A DNA stretch of 64,000 nt. It comes from Coffea arabica. Its lineage: Eukaryota > Streptophyta > Magnoliopsida > Gentianales > Rubiaceae. Below, piece after piece: positions 61,641 through 64,000 of the stretch. The DNA lies in assembly GCF_036785885.1 (NCBI RefSeq), contig NC_092329.1, forward strand, positions 4,402,001 to 4,466,000, read 5' to 3'. Numbering within the stretch: the stretch's first letter is position 1; each line of letters starts with the position of its first letter. The notes below the pieces were generated by a model that made no database searches, was not told the origin of the DNA, and worked only from the letters and a program-made list of their open reading frames with translations. The position numbers were made by a program, and so were the translations under genes.

Positions 61641-63705
61641 ATGGAATCAAGGGCAATACTTGCCACTGGTTTTGGACCGAGGAAGGTGAGACAGGATCAC
61701 TCTTACTAACACAAAACAAAAGAAGTTTCTTTCTTGTAACTATTTGCTAAAGGAAACATATGTTTGCTGCTGGATCTTTTTCTTCCTCTCGCCCTTCTTA
61801 ATAGTGTGCAAAGACAGGGCAGCCCCTCAAGGATCAGATTAGTCAGCTTCCAGATGGAATCCTTGTTTATATTCTGTCTTGTCTAATGCTAAAAGAAGCT
61901 GCCAGAACAAGTGTTCTTTCAAAGCGTTGGATAGATCCATGGAGGTCCATGGCTTGCCTTGATTTTGATGCATTAAAAGTGCTAAAGAAGATGTTCTCAA
62001 TACCCAGCTGGGGAAGGTATGTGGCCTTTGTTAGAAAGGAAAGGCGAAGTAGGTTGAATGGGTTGACAAGGTGCTGCTTCAATCAGACAAGTCCTTGGCA
62101 TTAGGTTATTTGAGAGTTGCTTTTTATTTGGACAAATTTTATGGAGATAAGATTCATAAATGGCCTCAGCATGCATTTGCAAGGAAAGTGCAAAGGCTGG
62201 AATTGAACCTGTTTCCAGATGATGGCCCGCCTTCTTCTCGAGAATCATATACTTTCCATTATGAACTTTTTCGCCTTAGCAGTGGTAAATCTCAACCTGG
62301 TTACTCTGAAATCCGTCATCATTCACAGATTGGCTTCAAGTCCCTTAGAGCATTGAGTTTGAAAAGTCTGAATGTAACTGGGGAGGTACTGGAATTCTTC
62401 TTGATCAATTGTCCATTTCTTGAGCCTCTGGTAGTGGAGGCCTCTTCAGTTTTGATCAACCTTCGAGTTTGTGGTCCATCTATTGCCTTGAAATATCTGG
62501 AGGTATGCTACTGTTTGAGGTTGCAATCCATTATTGTCAACGACACAAATTTAGTCTCCCTTACAACTACAGCAGCACACCATCTTGTACTTCAGAATGT
62601 CCCCATGCTTGTGAATGTATGGGTTTCTGGGGATTCCCTTAACTTGGTCAGGGATGTTACTTCTTGGCTTTCTTGCTGCTTGTCAAAACTAGAGGTTCTT
62701 ACTTTACGTGCCGACGAGTTTCAAGTTTCACAGGTTTTTTCTAGTTATTTAATGGAACTCTTTGAAGAGATTCCTTTCCAACTATTGTTTATAATCACTG
62801 CCAACTGCTTGCCTCACTGGTTTGATTTTGCTTTCTTCTTGTTTGATCATCCTAGGAAAAAGGAATTGTTCATGAGCTTCCTCAACTTACCAATCTGAAG
62901 GAGTTCGTCTTAATAGCTTTTGCATCAAAAGATGACAGTTTGATTGGATTTACTTCTTTGATCAGGGCTTCCCCCAACTTGGAGAAGTTTGTGCTGAAGG
63001 TAGCATATTGCTGTACTAATCTCAGCCATCGTTTTCTTTTACTGTCTGGTTTTGTTTTCTTGAGCCTTGCTTTAGTTATTCTTGTCATTCTCCGTGGCAT
63101 TTGCTGCATGCCATGCCATGCCATTGAGCGTCATACTATGGGACTTGAACATTCTTATGATTATGAACATTTAAACGCAGTCTAGGAGCCCAATCAATTC
63201 TTGAAAGCGAAAAGGCAATGATTATACTAACATGCTTCGTGTCAGTGTGACATGCTGTTTCTGTTGCTGCTCCTATTCGTTTCTTTCTTTTTCTAATTTG
63301 TGTTGTGTACTCTTAGCAGATTTCCCCCCGTTCTTTTTGATCTGCAATATTTTAGTTATTGACAGCTTAATCTGTTTGCAGTTGGAATCATGGTGGAATG
63401 ATATGGTCAGGGGAGATAGAAAGTTGAAGAAAGCTGCCAGCTTTCCGCTCCAACATCTGAAAGTGGTTGAGTTACTTGGATACTATGGTCGCAGAAGTGA
63501 ACTTGAACTTGTTGAATACTTCCTCGAGAACGCTATTGTCCTCGAGAAACTTATAATTGACCCTCGTGATCCGCATAATGTCACTTGGCCCAAAACGCGC
63601 AAGGAAAGAAAGCAGGAAATGAAGGAGGAAAAGTTAGCTAGAAATTGTGCCAAGCAACAGCTCGAGGGATTAATACCTTCACATATTGAATTTTCGATTC
63701 TATAG
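61641..63705 (+). CDS. F-box/LRR/FBD protein, one-base frameshift in exon 2
   Basis: The exons are 61641-61685, 61805-62733, 62856-62999 and 63382-63705. Exon 2 opens with a typical F-box (DQISQLPDGILVYILSCLML, then AARTSVLSKRW). It continues with leucine-rich repeat strands (FKSLRALSLKSLNVTGEVLE and similar). Exons 3-4 give LPQLTNLKEFVL, ASPNLEKFVLK and an FBD-like end (QHLKVVELLGYYGRRSELEL, then LEKLIIDPRDP). Exon 2 is 929 nt although both of its borders are phase 0, so one base is missing or two are extra. The break lies near 62040-62062, where RYVAFVRKERR passes to EWVDKVLLQSDKSLALGYLR in another frame. If real, the product stops after about 115 residues, keeping only the F-box. Such proteins are SCF ubiquitin-ligase adaptors with unknown substrates. 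Confidence 0.72.
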
Positions 63706-63756
63706 CTGCAAACAGCAAATGCAGCTAAATTTAGGTTTATGTACAAGAAGTTATAC

Positions 63757-63817
63757 TTTTGGGATGTGGAAAAAGCCTACTTATTATATACTTTTGAGGG
63801 TGGTAAGTGATTTCCAG
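63757..63817 (-). pseudogene. scrap of serpin exon 2
   Basis: TTTTGGGATGTGGAAAAAGC and ACTTTTGAGGGTGGTAAGTG match, with single-base differences and a 5-base insertion, the serpin B exon 2 segment near 55131-55182 (the codons for [14 protein letters not shown], antisense). Serpin A matches less well. It lies just after the F-box stop codon. Confidence 0.7.
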
Positions 63818-63839
63818 AGTATAAATACTACACCTACTA

Positions 63840-64000
63840 CAAAAAATTTAGGGCAAAAAATCGCTGTGATTCTCGAACTTTCAACTTTGTGCATTTTAAT
63901 CCTCCAATTAATAAGTGCGTAAATATAGTTCTCCAATTAATAAAAATGTGTAGTCATAGTCCTTCCGTCTAATTTGGCTGTTAGGGATGATACAAAAAAT
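63840..64000. other. right-edge AT-rich segment, probable start of a repeat element
   Basis: It contains CTCCAATTAATAA twice (63901-63913 and 63931-63943) and TCGAACTTTCAACTTTGTGC. The style is that of dispersed repeats, but the element is cut by the window edge. Confidence 0.3.

Noticed and set aside
1-64000. CRISPR array, bacterial operon or phage
   Set aside because: No regularly spaced repeats; intron-rich plant genes throughout.

Overview
This is a 64-kb piece of a eudicot nuclear genome. The evidence is long AT-rich intergenic stretches, many GT-AG introns, and intact or broken copies of hAT, Mutator-like, Helitron, MITE and LINE elements. The genes belong to typical higher-plant families. 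An asterid is plausible from protein style, but the species cannot be fixed from the sequence alone.

Layout. Minus strand, 0.2-1.7 kb: the 5' exons of a gamma-tubulin complex component (GCP5-like) that runs off the left edge. Minus strand, 3.7-8.6 kb: an MEKK-type MAPKKK of the MAPKKK3/5 group. From 9.3 to 26.7 kb there is no ordinary gene. That stretch holds a Helitron 3' part with a decayed RPA70-like gene, a Mutator-type TIR element with a perfect 9-bp target duplication, two CCGG-rich hAT elements (one with a tRNA-like head and a perfect 216-bp tandem duplication), and a hAT nested in another hAT. Plus strand, 26.8-30.3 kb: a complete five-exon ADR1-type helper NLR. At 30.6-32.3 kb are a MITE broken by a 140-bp Mutator-like insert and a second Mutator-type element. 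Minus strand, 32.8-38.1 kb: a complete 14-exon nucleobase-ascorbate transporter (NAT3-like, 547 aa).

From 42.4 to 56.3 kb is a serpin cluster: two intact two-exon Serpin-ZX genes on the minus strand, each 390 aa, and a truncated copy. A further exon-2 scrap lies at 63.76 kb. Between the two intact serpins is a plus-strand region with a repetitive 5' leader, an RPA-like OB-fold gene, a broken B3-domain gene and a Helitron-type 3' terminus. The right end has a CTCGAG-rich hAT element, a LINE reverse-transcriptase scrap, a third Mutator-type element, and an F-box/LRR/FBD gene with a one-base frameshift.

The host genes are not a functional operon or pathway. They cover microtubule nucleation, MAPK signalling, helper-NLR immunity, solute transport and protease inhibition. 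The most notable points are the two serpins with identical architecture but different reactive-centre P1 residues (Arg versus Met), the two Helitron-like 3' ends each downstream of RPA-like coding sequence, and the nested TIR elements with target duplications readable directly from the sequence.
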